The notes under the pieces were generated by a model that saw only the letters and a program-made list of their open reading frames with translations, did not search any database and had not been told where the DNA came from. A stretch of DNA of 64,000 nt from Pirellulales bacterium (GTDB taxonomy: Bacteria > Planctomycetota > Planctomycetia > Pirellulales > Lacipirellulaceae), in NCBI GenBank assembly GCA_028279215.1, contig JANQOF010000063.1:84441-148440 (forward strand), in the 5' to 3' direction. A program made the position numbers and the translations under genes. How positions within the stretch are numbered: the first letter of the stretch is position 1; each line of letters begins with the position of its first letter. Positions 1 to 9,019 of the stretch are shown piece by piece.

Positions 1-254
1 CCGAAGGCAAAGCGCAAGTGGTTCGCGCTAAGGTTAAGAGCCGACGCAAACAATCGTCCGTGCTCGAAATCGTCCTGGCCGAAGGGCGCAACCGCGAAAT
101 CCGTCGTATGCTGGCGAAGGTGGAACACAAGGTGCAGAAGTTGGTCCGCGTGGCGGTTGGCCCGGTGCGTCTGGGCGACATGCCGCCAGGCGCGTACCGC
201 AAACTGACGCCACAGGAAGTCAAATCGCTGCGCGCCGCGGCGCATATGAAATGA
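1..254 (+). CDS. RsuA/RluB-family pseudouridine synthase, C-terminal fragment
   Basis: Only the last 84 or so codons lie in the window; the frame is open from base 3, so the gene begins upstream. The fragment carries the RNREIRRML stretch, which belongs to the end of the catalytic domain of the RsuA/RluB/RluE/RluF family. It is followed by a short basic tail with a GPVRLGDMPPGAYRKLT segment, also typical of this family. Such enzymes isomerise a uridine in ribosomal RNA to pseudouridine in the cytoplasm. The catalytic Asp region and any S4 domain are outside the window, so the target (16S or 23S rRNA) cannot be decided. The next gene on the same strand starts about 120 bases downstream. Confidence 0.85.
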   Translation, partial: EGKAQVVRAKVKSRRKQSSVLEIVLAEGRNREIRRMLAKVEHKVQKLVRVAVGPVRLGDMPPGAYRKLTPQEVKSLRAAAHMK

Positions 255-374
255 ACAGGAGACCACGGAGGGGTGAGCCGAACGCGCTAGCATCGGATCT
301 TTCCAAGAAAACCGAGGCTAGCGCATGTGGCGCACAACACCTAGTCCTTTCGTCCCCAACCCCGCTTCCATTTG

Positions 375-1229
375 ATGCCACTCGCCCTTGAAGCGACACA
401 AACGACTGTTTCGATTATTGAGAACGTACAAATCGCTGCGCGAACTTATCGCGTGCGGTTTGAATGCCCGGCGATTGCGGAGAGTATCTTGCCCGGGCAG
501 TTTCTGATGCTGCGGCTCGCTGGGTGCGACGATCCGTTGCTGGGCCGGGCGTTCGCCTTGTACGACACCGTGGACGATGCGAGCGGCAGGGCGACGATGG
601 TCGACGTCGTGTACCTAGTGATGGGCAAGATGACTTCGCGGCTGGCGCGGTTTCGCCCCAGGCAGCAACTCGACGTGTGGGGACCGTTGGGAAATGGTTT
701 CGAGTTGCCGGAGGTCGATCGATTAATCATGGTGGCGGGCGGCATCGGCCAAACGCCGTTCTTGGCGCTGGGTAAGGAGTTTCTCGGCCATCGTGCGTAT
801 GGCAATTCGCCACAGTCCGCTGTGCATCGCGAGACCGCAACCCTGCTGTATGGTGTCCGCACGGCCGACCTATTGGCGGGCGAACACGATTTTCGCTCGG
901 CGGGCATCGACTTGCGCGTTGCAAGCGACGATGGCAGCGTAGGGCATCGCGGATTCGTTACCGAGTTGCTTGCCGAGGTACTCGATGAAACCGCCGACGA
1001 GCAGTGTCAGGTGGTTTGCTGTGGACCCGAGGTGATGATGGAGCGGGCCGCCGAGGTGTGCGTGAAAGCGGGCGTGCCGTGCCAAGTTTCGCTCGAAACG
1101 CCTATGGCCTGTGGCATCGGCATTTGCTTTAGCTGCGTGGCGCGGGTTCGGCAGGACGACGGGACGTGGGACTACCGTCGAACGTGTGTCGAAGGCCCGG
1201 TGTTCGATGCCGAGTGCATCGAGTGGTAA
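375..1229 (+). CDS. pyrK: Dihydroorotate dehydrogenase electron-transfer subunit (PyrK-like)
   Basis: A protein of 284 residues with the ferredoxin-reductase layout. An N-terminal FAD-binding beta barrel is followed by an NAD-binding region with a glycine-rich MVAGGIGQTPF motif near residue 120. A C-terminal 2Fe-2S site has cysteines spaced as in CGIGICFSC plus a later RTC. In the family, PyrK passes electrons from dihydroorotate dehydrogenase (PyrD) to NAD in pyrimidine synthesis. No pyrD lies beside it here, which is less usual. I place the start at the ATG at 375; an in-frame TTG directly precedes it. No Shine-Dalgarno sequence is obvious. A related ferredoxin-reductase-type flavoprotein is the main alternative. 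Confidence 0.83.
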   Translation: MPLALEATQTTVSIIENVQIAARTYRVRFECPAIAESILPGQFLMLRLAGCDDPLLGRAFALYDTVDDASGRATMVDVVYLVMGKMTSRLARFRPRQQLDVWGPLGNGFELPEVDRLIMVAGGIGQTPFLALGKEFLGHRAYGNSPQSAVHRETATLLYGVRTADLLAGEHDFRSAGIDLRVASDDGSVGHRGFVTELLAEVLDETADEQCQVVCCGPEVMMERAAEVCVKAGVPCQVSLETPMACGIGICFSCVARVRQDDGTWDYRRTCVEGPVFDAECIEW

Positions 1230-1248
1230 GTGGCCAAGTCTGAATTGG

Positions 1249-1518
1249 CTATTTGGACTTAAGGCCCTTTACGGCTTTGGAAAGCCGGCTCTTGGTGCGA
1301 GCAGCGGCGTTGGCGTGAATGACGCCCTTCGCGGCAGCTTTGTCCAGCTTCTTGGTCGCCACGCGGAATGCCGACTCGCCTTCCTCGACATTGCCCGAGG
1401 CTACCGCCGCTCGTACTTTGCGGATTTGACCACGAACTTCCGACTTGATCGCGCGGTTGCGACCATTGCGGGTGACGTTTTGACGGAGGCGCTTCTTGGC
1501 ACTTTCGGAATTGGGCAT
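1249..1518 (-). CDS. rpsT: 30S ribosomal protein S20
   Basis: An 89-residue, very basic protein starting MPNSESAKKRLRQN and rich in Lys, Arg and Ala helices, with the conserved KKLDKAAAKGVIHANAAARTKSRL segment near residues 56-79 that marks S20. It binds 16S rRNA early in assembly of the small ribosomal subunit. Length and both ends match the family. It runs convergently to pyrK, with only about 20 bases between the two stop codons. The upstream TPR gene on the same strand ends about 75 bases away, so S20 may be read from its own promoter or by readthrough. Confidence 0.97.
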   Translation of the reverse strand: MPNSESAKKRLRQNVTRNGRNRAIKSEVRGQIRKVRAAVASGNVEEGESAFRVATKKLDKAAAKGVIHANAAARTKSRLSKAVKGLKSK

Positions 1519-1594
1519 GACGAATTAAACGTAAAGGCCTGGGAACTTTGAGACGGCTGGCTGTTGCCGCATGAGCTTGACATCAAGCGAATCA

Positions 1595-3040
1595 CTAAGT
1601 ATCTCGCATTTGAGCGATTTTGTCCAGCCGGTCGGCGACGTCGCGGTAACCAAAATCGGCGGCAGCAAGCTCCGTTAGGTGTTTTTCCGCCTTGTCGAAC
1701 TCGCCTAGGCCCGTGGCCAACACACCCGCGCGGTAGCGGGCCAGCTTGTGGAGATCGGAATTCGGGTCGGGTGCCGCGGCAACTGCCGCTTCGTAGCTGC
1801 TCATGGCGAGGCGAAACTGCTCGATCTTCTGAAAGCACTCACCCAGGTGAAGTTGCGTATCAGCGAGTCGCTTGGCATCAGCGCGAGCCGCCTGAAACGC
1901 CTGTATTGCCTCGCGGAACTTACCCGCCCGCTTAAGCCTCAAGCCGAACTCGAACTGATCATGCAAATTGCCGGGATTCCGCTCCGCCCGGGCCGCGTAC
2001 ACTTCGAGCTCAACCTGATTCGCCTGCACGTGCATTCGCTTGGCGAGTTCGACGGCTTCGGCGGCGCCCTCTTCCTGAGCGCGGCGATCGGCCACCTCGG
2101 TTTGCTGTCGCATCCGCCGTAGTTGGGTTTCCTCGAGTCGCTCGCGAAGGTCGAGATCGCCACTGGCAACCGTCATTGCCTTGGTGAGCACGCGCTCGGC
2201 ATCACGCAATCGGTCGGCGTGGGTGTATTCGTCCGCCAGATCCTTGTAGTGTTCGATCTCCGCGGGATACAGGCGAATCTTCTCGAGCAACTCCTCTTCG
2301 GTCGATTTGGCCGGCGCCTCTGGCGCTTCCGCTCCCGCGGGCGAGGTTGGCTGCGACGCTGCGGCAAGCACCTCTGCCGCAGCGGCATCGGGCGCAGCGG
2401 TGTCGCTTGCGCCTTTGCGGAGCAGGTCTTCGTTGTATCCACCTCTCGTGATCGTTTGCTCGACGCTCAGCCGCGAGATGGTTCGCTCGACCTCTTGGTC
2501 GTTCGGCCTTAGTTCCTGGACACGTTTCAAACAGGCAATTGCCTGGTCGAATTGGCCAACGGCCGCGAGCGCTTCGGCCGCGACGCGATTCGCCTGCTCG
2601 TGCTTGGGGTCGGCGTCGAGCGCCCACTTGAGGTAATAGAGTTGGCAGTCGCCCGCGCCAATTGTCTGGGCGGCCGACGCGAGATCAATCAGGATCGAAA
2701 TATCGTTGGGCCCTTGGTCGAGCGCTTCACACCCGGAAGCAAAAGCCGTCTCCCATTCCCCCTTGTCCGCGGCCTTGGCCAAGTTGCTTCGCGCGCTCTT
2801 GAGCTTGCGGTTCATTCCTCCAAACAACGACGACTTCTTGGCATCGCCATGCTTCTTGGCTAGGTTGGCGCGCAAGTGCTGCAGATAGACAAGATTCGCA
2901 GGATCCTCGGCGACACACTGCGAGAACATGTCGTGGGCGTACTGCGCGTCGCCCTTCTCGAAGCTCTTTTTTCCGTGCTCGAATAGCTGCTGCAGCCGCT
3001 GGCGGACCGCGGCGGTAACGGGTTTGGCAGGTGAAGACAT
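1595..3040 (-). CDS. Tetratricopeptide-repeat protein
   Basis: A protein of 481 residues made of helix-turn-helix repeats of the TPR kind. Examples lie near residues 19-60 (KSFEKGDAQYAHDMFSQ), 120-185, and 350-470 (GKFREAIQAFQAAR, EQFRLAMSSYEAAVA, GEFDKAEKHLTELA). A linker rich in Ala, Pro and Glu lies between about 215 and 250, and a coiled-coil, charge-rich stretch follows near 290-345. No signal peptide or membrane segment is visible, so a cytoplasmic scaffold or adaptor is likely. It lies between the secretin-like gene and rpsT on the same strand. The partner cannot be deduced from the sequence. Confidence 0.85.
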   Translation of the reverse strand: MSSPAKPVTAAVRQRLQQLFEHGKKSFEKGDAQYAHDMFSQCVAEDPANLVYLQHLRANLAKKHGDAKKSSLFGGMNRKLKSARSNLAKAADKGEWETAFASGCEALDQGPNDISILIDLASAAQTIGAGDCQLYYLKWALDADPKHEQANRVAAEALAAVGQFDQAIACLKRVQELRPNDQEVERTISRLSVEQTITRGGYNEDLLRKGASDTAAPDAAAAEVLAAASQPTSPAGAEAPEAPAKSTEEELLEKIRLYPAEIEHYKDLADEYTHADRLRDAERVLTKAMTVASGDLDLRERLEETQLRRMRQQTEVADRRAQEEGAAEAVELAKRMHVQANQVELEVYAARAERNPGNLHDQFEFGLRLKRAGKFREAIQAFQAARADAKRLADTQLHLGECFQKIEQFRLAMSSYEAAVAAAPDPNSDLHKLARYRAGVLATGLGEFDKAEKHLTELAAADFGYRDVADRLDKIAQMRDT

Positions 3041-3271
3041 AGACGGAAGATTCGGCCAGAACGACTAAAGTGCTGAGCAGGTTGCTCGGTAGCGAACCGA
3101 TGTGGGGGCCTCTGGGAGTTCGGCAACCGTCGCTCATCATCGAGCGAAATCGCCTTCAGAGAGGCCTTCCACAATGCAATCCATAAGCTCTCCAGAAAAC
3201 TAGAGCAGTTCATTCTATCGGAGCGGCTATACCAGACAACGGAGCCACGGCCGAGTGACCTGCGTTGGTGG

Positions 3272-6238
3272 TCATTCACCGTTGCCACCGGGGTCCTCTG
3301 GGCGCCCAGGCTGTGCTTGCCCTTCGCCAGGTTTCTGTTGGCCGTCCCCCTTGGACCTGGCTTGGTCGGGCTTCTCGGGCTTGCCGCCAACCCACGGCGT
3401 GCCGAGAGCCTCGGCGAGTGCCTTTTGCAAAGCTTCGGGAGAAATGCCACTTCCCACAGAGTGAACGGCTACGGTGGTTTGTGGCTTGGCCGCCTCGTCA
3501 AGGCTTTTGACGATCATCAACACGCTCTCAAACAACTCTTCTTGCACCGAGATGATGATGGTGTTCGAGACCTCGTCGATACCTATCGATAACGCACCCT
3601 GGAAACCGACTTTGACGGGGGTTGGCCGTTTGTCGCTATCGTCCGCCGAACCTTGGCCGTAACGAATGATCGTGGTTGTTTCGCGTTGAACCGAAGCGCC
3701 GCCCTTCTGATCTTCCTTCTCGAACTCTTTGTCTCGCGTGCTCAACAGATCGCGATACACCCCTTTGAGCGCCTCTTCGACGACCTTTGCCCGAGTGTAC
3801 TTGAGCTTGATTGCCGCGGTGCGGCGCGATTTGGCTTCGCTGTCGGCAGAAGGTTTATCGTACACGCGGATCAGTGCCTCGATCTCGCGGAGTTGGCTCG
3901 GGGACGCATTGGCTACCAAGATGGTGTTGCTGCCGGGGTCGTAGTCGAGCTGCAACGGTCGTCGCTTCGACATCTGCGCGGAGAAGCCCTTAGACGTTGG
4001 GGGAATGTACTCCCACATGTATTGATCAAAGTACCCTTCGGTCTCCTCGCCCTTCATCTCCTCCTTGTAGAGGTTCTTCAACGTCAGATAGATCGAGAAT
4101 GCGGTGACATAGTCGACCTGGATGATCTTGAATCGTTCCTGAGGCGGACTTGCCGATTCAATGAGCTCTTCCAGCCGATCCAACGCCGCCGTGTCTTCGC
4201 TTCGCAGCATCAACCGACCGTCGGGCGTAATCTTGATAACGATCGGCGGCCCGCTCGTCGAATCGGTGGCGATAGTCGATGATTCACTCGAAGAGCGTGC
4301 AGATGACTCGGCGGCAAATCGAAACACCGACTTTGGACCCGATCGAGCCTCGCGATCCCCCGGCGCTTTTTCGCTACTGTCGGCTTCGTTGGGCGGGGCC
4401 AACTGGGCCGGTTCGTCCGGGCCTTCGATTACCAATTTATTCTTACCAATCGATGGCCACGCACGGCGCAATTGTTGGATCAACCGCGCCGTCTCCTCGG
4501 GCGGAAGGGCTTCGACCACCCGAAGGCGGTTGGAGTTATCGGTTTCGTCGAGTGGTTCCCCCAGTTTCCGCAAAAAGTCTCGCACCTGACTGATTTGTTC
4601 CGCGGTGCCGCGGACCATCAGGCGATTGCGATCGATGTCGGCGTCGATACGAATGTCTGGCGCTTCATCCTCGTTATCGTCATCATCGTACCAACCGTAG
4701 TAGCGATAGCGGTTGCGCGAGCGCGAATCGTCTTCGTCTTTTTTCGGAGCGAACATCGTGCGTAGTGTGTCCGCTACCGCGTCGGCTGGGTGCTTTCGCA
4801 ACCTAAAGATGGCGGTCTCCATGCCCGACTCGTCGAGTTGTTCGATCATGCGGACGATCTTGTCGTGATCGGCCTGCGTAGCGCGTGCGAACAGGATGTC
4901 GGCTTTGCTATCCGCGCGCAACTCGGTGAGCGGACTTAGATCGCCAATTTCTTCGAGCGTCGACTGCAGATTACGCGGGTCGATGGTTTCGAGCTTGTAG
5001 CTCTTGGGCACCCTTCGGCCGGAGTCGACCACGCCCTCGCTCGGCGCGGCGCCGCCGGCCGGTACATCGAGCAACTCAATGGTCCGCCGGATCTTTTTGA
5101 GTTCCGCAGGCGGGGCATTGACCAGAATGCTGTTGCGATGCGAATTGTACGATAAGTAAACCTGCGGCCCATCCTTCTGCAACATTGTCGACACGTCTTT
5201 CCCCGCACCTTGCATCTGCATCAGTAGTTGCATCTTTTGCTGCTGGACGGCAAGCTCTTCCTGCGACGGGCGCGAAGCGGGGTCGAGGCCTAGGGTCACG
5301 TAGACGATGTCGATAACCTTTTCCGCTCGGCGATGCTTAAGCACGATTTCTTCGGGAATCACCTGACCGTCGGCGGCCATCCGTTCTTCGTTGAGCACTT
5401 GGCTGATCAGCCGGGCGTTTGCCACCGTGGTCATGATGAGCAAGCGTTTGGCCGCCGGCAGTGGAATGACTTTGGCGTGCTCGCCGGCAAGCTTTCCAAT
5501 ATCTTCCGCCGCGGCGGCCACTTCCATGCTGTCGGGAAGTTGGAACGTGATCTTCACATAGTCGTGCGGCTGCAAGTCGTATAAATCTTCTTCGTCGACG
5601 CGGGCGATCAAGCTGGGGTCGAGCTTGCCAATCTTGAACACACTTAGCATGCCACCCTTAACCACCATCGTGTAGCCTCGGGCGTGTAGTTGCCGGTTGA
5701 TTAGATCGCGGGCTTCTTCGAGCGAGTAGGGACGCTGGGTCGTTAGATTGAGATAACCAGATGGCAATTCGGTCCAGTCCAAGCTGTAGCCCGACACGTT
5801 GGCCAGCCACTGCAGAACGTCGGGCCATGTTTGCCCATTGAAACTAAACGACACCTTGCCACTGGCGTCGGGTTTGGCTTCGAGTTCGTTCGGGTCGGCG
5901 ATTTTGGTAGGCTTATCGGGGCGCTTCACATCGCCATTTTTGCTGCTGTCGCCATCACCTTCCGTCTTCGATTCTTCGTTGTCTTCGCGCTTGGATTCTT
6001 CGTCGCCCTTGGCTTGCTCCGCTTGATCAGGCGGCGTTGGGCTTGCGGTCGGCGGTTGGGGGCCGGCTGTAGGCGCAACGACAACACCCCCCCCTTTTTG
6101 AGGGATGTTGTCGACCATCACCGGCTGAGCTACAGCAATCGAAGCACCAAGCGCAGCGACGAAAGCCAGCGGCCCAATCCACAAAACTACTTCCCGCCTA
6201 GGTGTCCGCCGCACGTTTAGCCCCTTCCAACAAGACAT
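3272..6238 (-). CDS. Secretin N-domain (NolW-like) exported protein
   Basis: A protein of 988 residues. A basic start and hydrophobic segment (about residues 17-37, ending AVAQ) look like a signal peptide. A highly charged Glu/Lys/Asp-rich stretch follows near 70-115. Next come several repeats resembling the N1/N2 (NolW-like) domains of type II and III secretins, with motifs such as KVIPLPAAKRLLIMTT and DYDPGSNTILVANAS. The last 35 residues are Pro, Gly, Lys and Gln rich. I see no C-terminal beta-barrel domain, so it is probably not a pore-forming secretin but a periplasmic or envelope protein built from secretin N-domains. Similar large proteins are known in planctomycetes, with unclear roles. 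Confidence 0.8.
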   Translation of the reverse strand: MSCWKGLNVRRTPRREVVLWIGPLAFVAALGASIAVAQPVMVDNIPQKGGGVVVAPTAGPQPPTASPTPPDQAEQAKGDEESKREDNEESKTEGDGDSSKNGDVKRPDKPTKIADPNELEAKPDASGKVSFSFNGQTWPDVLQWLANVSGYSLDWTELPSGYLNLTTQRPYSLEEARDLINRQLHARGYTMVVKGGMLSVFKIGKLDPSLIARVDEEDLYDLQPHDYVKITFQLPDSMEVAAAAEDIGKLAGEHAKVIPLPAAKRLLIMTTVANARLISQVLNEERMAADGQVIPEEIVLKHRRAEKVIDIVYVTLGLDPASRPSQEELAVQQQKMQLLMQMQGAGKDVSTMLQKDGPQVYLSYNSHRNSILVNAPPAELKKIRRTIELLDVPAGGAAPSEGVVDSGRRVPKSYKLETIDPRNLQSTLEEIGDLSPLTELRADSKADILFARATQADHDKIVRMIEQLDESGMETAIFRLRKHPADAVADTLRTMFAPKKDEDDSRSRNRYRYYGWYDDDDNEDEAPDIRIDADIDRNRLMVRGTAEQISQVRDFLRKLGEPLDETDNSNRLRVVEALPPEETARLIQQLRRAWPSIGKNKLVIEGPDEPAQLAPPNEADSSEKAPGDREARSGPKSVFRFAAESSARSSSESSTIATDSTSGPPIVIKITPDGRLMLRSEDTAALDRLEELIESASPPQERFKIIQVDYVTAFSIYLTLKNLYKEEMKGEETEGYFDQYMWEYIPPTSKGFSAQMSKRRPLQLDYDPGSNTILVANASPSQLREIEALIRVYDKPSADSEAKSRRTAAIKLKYTRAKVVEEALKGVYRDLLSTRDKEFEKEDQKGGASVQRETTTIIRYGQGSADDSDKRPTPVKVGFQGALSIGIDEVSNTIIISVQEELFESVLMIVKSLDEAAKPQTTVAVHSVGSGISPEALQKALAEALGTPWVGGKPEKPDQARSKGDGQQKPGEGQAQPGRPEDPGGNGE

Positions 6239-6508
6239 CCCGCCCCGCCGACTCCCTCGGCGAGCTACCCCCCAGTATAAGCGCGGACCGGTAGCCGCTA
6301 CAACTTTCTAAGACGTTGCGAAACGGCAAAAGGGTTCCAACTTCCGGAGAGAATTCGCGGAAAAGCACGCATTTATTGCAACCGTCGCGTTTCCCCCCTC
6401 GAAACGTAGTACCGTTGCGGAGCCAACGGCAAGCTTGTACCAGCGTTCTGAGTCGCGATTCACTCCGAGAATCGACGCATACGCTCGTTAGCAGAGCGAA
6501 CGATGACG

Positions 6509-7510
6509 CTACATGGCAGCGATCACAGCGTCAGTGTACTCCGCCGTGCCGGCACTGCCGCCAAGATCGCCAGTAAGCACCGTGCCGTCGGAAATCACCG
6601 AGCGAATAGCCCGATCGACTCGATCGGCCGCTTCCTTCTCGCCCAAGAATCGAAGCATCAGCACCGCACTTTGGATGAGAGCCGTAGGGTTGGCCAACCC
6701 TTTGCCAGCAATGTCCGGCGCCGTTCCGTGCACCGCTTCAAATACTGCTGCCCCGTCGCCCACGTTGGCGCTCGGCGTCACACCCAGCCCGCCAACCAAG
6801 CCACTCGTAAGATCCGACAGAATATCGCCGAACAGGTTCTCCATCACCAGCATGTCGAACTGATGCGGATCGAGCACCAGTTTCATCGCCGCGGCGTCGA
6901 CAATGCAGTCGTCGAACTCGATGTCGGCAAACTGATCGGCCACCTTGCGACACGATTCAAGGAACAACCCGTCGGAGAGCTTTAGAATGTTCGCTTTGTG
7001 AACGCAAGTGACTCGCTTGCGACCTTGACGGCGGGCAGTTTCAAAGGCGAAGCGGGCAATGCGCTCGGAGGCCTTTGAGCTAATCACCCGCAGGCTTTCG
7101 ACCACGCCGGGAACCACGGTGTGTTCGAGCCCGCTGTACAGGCCCTCGGTGTTCTCGCGAATCACGATCAAATCGACGTCGTCGTAGCGCGATTCGATGC
7201 CGGTGATCGACCGCGCCGGGCGGAAGTTGGCATACAACTCCAACTGCTGCCGCAGCGCCACGTTCACGCTTCGAAAACCGGTGCCGCTGGCCGTGGCCGT
7301 CGGGCCTTTTAGCGTGGCATCCGCTCCGCGAATCGCTTCGAGCGTAATCGCCGGCAGCGGATCACCCGTCTGCTCCAGCGCGCTGAGGCCGGCGAACTGC
7401 GCTTGCCATTTGCATTCGATGCCGGTCGCATCGACAACGCGACGAGCGGCGTTCACTACTTCGGGGCCAATTCCGTCGCCGGGAATGTAAACGAGTTTAT
7501 ACGCGGGCAT
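6509..7510 (-). CDS. NAD-dependent isocitrate / 3-isopropylmalate dehydrogenase family enzyme
   Basis: A protein of 333 residues, the usual length for the family. The N-terminus shows YIPGDGIGPEV. The substrate-binding loop appears as ELYANFRPARS, the RENTEGLYSG motif lies near residue 118, and the metal-binding region reads MLVMENLFGDILSDL. The C-terminus has the NAD-pocket signature EAVHGTAPDIAGKG. RENTEGLYSG with a preceding Ser/Asn pair (RSVNVALRQ) favours NAD-dependent isocitrate or homoisocitrate dehydrogenase over LeuB, which usually carries RELTGGIYFG. It would oxidatively decarboxylate isocitrate to 2-oxoglutarate in the cytoplasm. It stands alone on the minus strand with gaps of 200-270 bases on both sides. 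Confidence 0.9.
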   Translation of the reverse strand: MPAYKLVYIPGDGIGPEVVNAARRVVDATGIECKWQAQFAGLSALEQTGDPLPAITLEAIRGADATLKGPTATASGTGFRSVNVALRQQLELYANFRPARSITGIESRYDDVDLIVIRENTEGLYSGLEHTVVPGVVESLRVISSKASERIARFAFETARRQGRKRVTCVHKANILKLSDGLFLESCRKVADQFADIEFDDCIVDAAAMKLVLDPHQFDMLVMENLFGDILSDLTSGLVGGLGVTPSANVGDGAAVFEAVHGTAPDIAGKGLANPTALIQSAVLMLRFLGEKEAADRVDRAIRSVISDGTVLTGDLGGSAGTAEYTDAVIAAM

Positions 7511-7544
7511 GAGCAGCTGTTCCGTTGTGACGTTGTCAAATCAA

Positions 7545-7704
7545 AAGGAGATGGGGAGATGATGGGGATAGTCAGCCAGTGGGGCTGAAGGCTTGCCGAA
7601 TCGATTGACAATCAGAATCCAATTCAACGGGCCATAGCACTACGCAAATCCAATATAACATCAGGCCCGCAATCCCACGTGCTCGCCATCCCCACCATCT
7701 CCTT
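7545..7704. repeat. Intergenic inverted repeat
   Basis: A purine-rich arm at 7545-7569 (repeats of the type GGAGATGGGG) is matched by a complementary arm at 7688-7704, separated by about 118 bases. The right arm is an almost exact reverse complement once a short internal duplication in the left arm is removed. It fills the space between the dehydrogenase and the unknown gene at 7712. Low-complexity palindromes of this style recur at several gene borders in the window. Confidence 0.55.
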
Positions 7705-7711
7705 CCATGAA

Positions 7712-8104
7712 TCACTCCCGGGCGTCCATCGGCACCGTCAATGCGCTTGCGCCGCCAGCGGTGATGCTTACTGCGAGGAATCCGTCGCCCGGCGGACCGT
7801 TTTCAAACACTGGGGCCAGGTATTCAAACGTTTGGGGCACTTCTTGCTTGCATTGCTTCCAGCTTTCGGCGCGGGCGAAGACGGTGGTGTCGTCGGTGGT
7901 CGTGTTGGCGATGGCGTCGTCGACCGTCTCGTCGCCGAGCCACGCCCGGGCGATTTGGCCGCCGATTTCGTCTTCGCAGTCGACCAATATCACCACTGGC
8001 GACTTCACACCCTTCTCGATCGCCTGGTCGTAGGTTTCGAACAGCAACGGCAAGCTCGACTCGGCGAGCGCTTGCTGCTGTTCTAACGGATCGTCGAGTG
8101 CCAT
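7712..8104 (-). CDS. Conserved-looking small acidic protein, unknown function
   Basis: A protein of 130 residues from the ATG at 8104 (MALDDPLEQQQALAESS). It is acidic, with no signal peptide or membrane segment, and I recognise no domain. An earlier in-frame start at 8197 would add a peptide encoded by a palindromic intergenic repeat, so I reject it. The centre (VVILVDCEDEIGGQIARAWLG) looks like a buried beta strand followed by a helix, which suggests a folded alpha/beta cytoplasmic protein. A structured, terminator-bearing region lies about 100 bases upstream and could regulate it. Confidence 0.6.
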   Translation of the reverse strand: MALDDPLEQQQALAESSLPLLFETYDQAIEKGVKSPVVILVDCEDEIGGQIARAWLGDETVDDAIANTTTDDTTVFARAESWKQCKQEVPQTFEYLAPVFENGPPGDGFLAVSITAGGASALTVPMDARE

Positions 8105-8180
8105 GTTGGAAGTTCGAGGTTGGATGTTGGAGGTTGAAAGATGCGAGCCGTCCTTCCAACTCCCAACCTCCAACCAAGCT
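8105..8180. repeat. Palindromic intergenic repeat at a gene start
   Basis: The left part consists of repeated GTTGGA/GAGGTTGGA units. The right part (about 8155-8175) consists of the complementary TCCAAC/CCTCCAACC units. Together they can fold into one long hairpin immediately upstream of the ATG at 8104. It contains nothing that looks like a gene. Confidence 0.6.
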
Positions 8181-8197
8181 ACCGCCAGGTAGCGCAC

Positions 8198-8248
8198 AAA
8201 AACAAGGCTCGGCCACCCAAGCGGGCAACCGAGCCTTGCTGCTTTTTG
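8198..8248. terminator. Bidirectional intrinsic terminator
   Basis: A 10-bp perfect stem (CAAGGCTCGG at 8203-8212 with its complement at 8229-8238) has a 16-base loop. It is followed by a T run on the plus strand (8243-8247) and preceded by A5 at 8198-8202, which gives T5 on the minus strand. It can therefore stop transcription in both directions. Confidence 0.75.
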
Positions 8249-8492
8249 CTTCGAGAACCACTCCTCGGTGAAGAGTTGTGGCAGTACCTCAGAAGCAGGT
8301 GGTGGTGGCTGTCCTGGTGGGACAACCCGCCGGTCATCGTCAGGTTAAGCCACCTCGCTGGCTACTAGAACAACTGTCGTACAAAGTACCACCTCCTTCC
8401 TAACTAAGACTGGGCGCGAGCCGCGGTGAATGCCAGAGACACTGCGGCGGGGGCCAAATAGTCCGTCGCACGGCGTAAGTGCGACCCTCTAC
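8198..8492 (-). ncRNA. Candidate structured leader or small RNA
   Basis: Read on the minus strand, this gene-free stretch has a possible -10 element (TATAGT near 8498-8503). It has perfect or near-perfect hairpins at 8465-8485 (7 bp) and 8308-8326 (7 bp), and a weaker one near 8260-8276. A very strong AAGGAGGT lies at 8391-8398 with a 14-codon frame behind it (TTG at 8384, stop at 8340). A terminator hairpin with a T5 tail follows at 8198-8238. It could be a transcription-attenuation leader for the gene at 7712-8104 or an independent small RNA. I do not recognise a known RNA family. Confidence 0.4.
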
Positions 8493-8800
8493 ACACACTA
8501 TAATCGGCGACCACAAACACCGCAGCGCGGAAAACGGCGTGAAATCGGGGCTTCACGGGAAATTCACGGGGTGGGTCGCCAGGGGTACGGACCGCGGGGA
8601 ATTGGCTGAGGTTCAGTGAAACGACTTAAATATCTCTACACCTACTAGTACGATGCACTTACCATACGATCACGATGCGGCGAGTGCCGGAGATTGAGAT
8701 GATTGTGGATGGAGAGTTGAAGGAATGGATTGACGTGACTTCTGGGGTGGCGACAACTGGTGGATTGAATTTACAGCACGTCTAAACAAGGCGCGTCAAG
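8249..8800. other. Intergenic region without a convincing gene
   Basis: The part up to about 8492 is covered by the candidate RNA above. From 8500 to 8800 I see no coding frame with planctomycete-like composition. A perfect TATAAT occurs at 8499-8504 on the plus strand but has no good -35 partner. Confidence 0.5.
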
Positions 8801-9019
8801 TCACCCCTCCGACAACTCAATCTGCTCCGCGCAGGTCATCGCTACGAGTGGCAGAATGACGGCTCGCAGTTGCCCGTCGTCGCATCGGCGAAGCAGGTGC
8901 AGCGCCATCGAACTGACCATGAACCACTCGGGGTTGTCGACGACAAACTCGCGCCCGTCGTTCATGTGCACGAGTGTTGGCCCCGCCCTCAGCATTGCTA
9001 CAAGGTCTTCTCTATCCAC
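8801..9019 (-). CDS. Small unknown protein with a DGREFVVDNPEW-type core
   Basis: A protein of 72 residues starting at a GTG (9019); the frame has a stop just upstream, so no longer form exists. The pattern of a leading helix (REDLVAMLRAGP), a two-strand segment around VHMNDGREFVVDNPEWFMV and a third strand near LRAVILPLVAMTCAEQIEL resembles small proteins seen often in planctomycetes, in which DGR-x-(F/Y)-x-V-x-(H/N)-P-E is the recurrent core. The function is unknown. It is probably cytoplasmic, with no membrane segment. Confidence 0.6.
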   Translation of the reverse strand: MDREDLVAMLRAGPTLVHMNDGREFVVDNPEWFMVSSMALHLLRRCDDGQLRAVILPLVAMTCAEQIELSEG

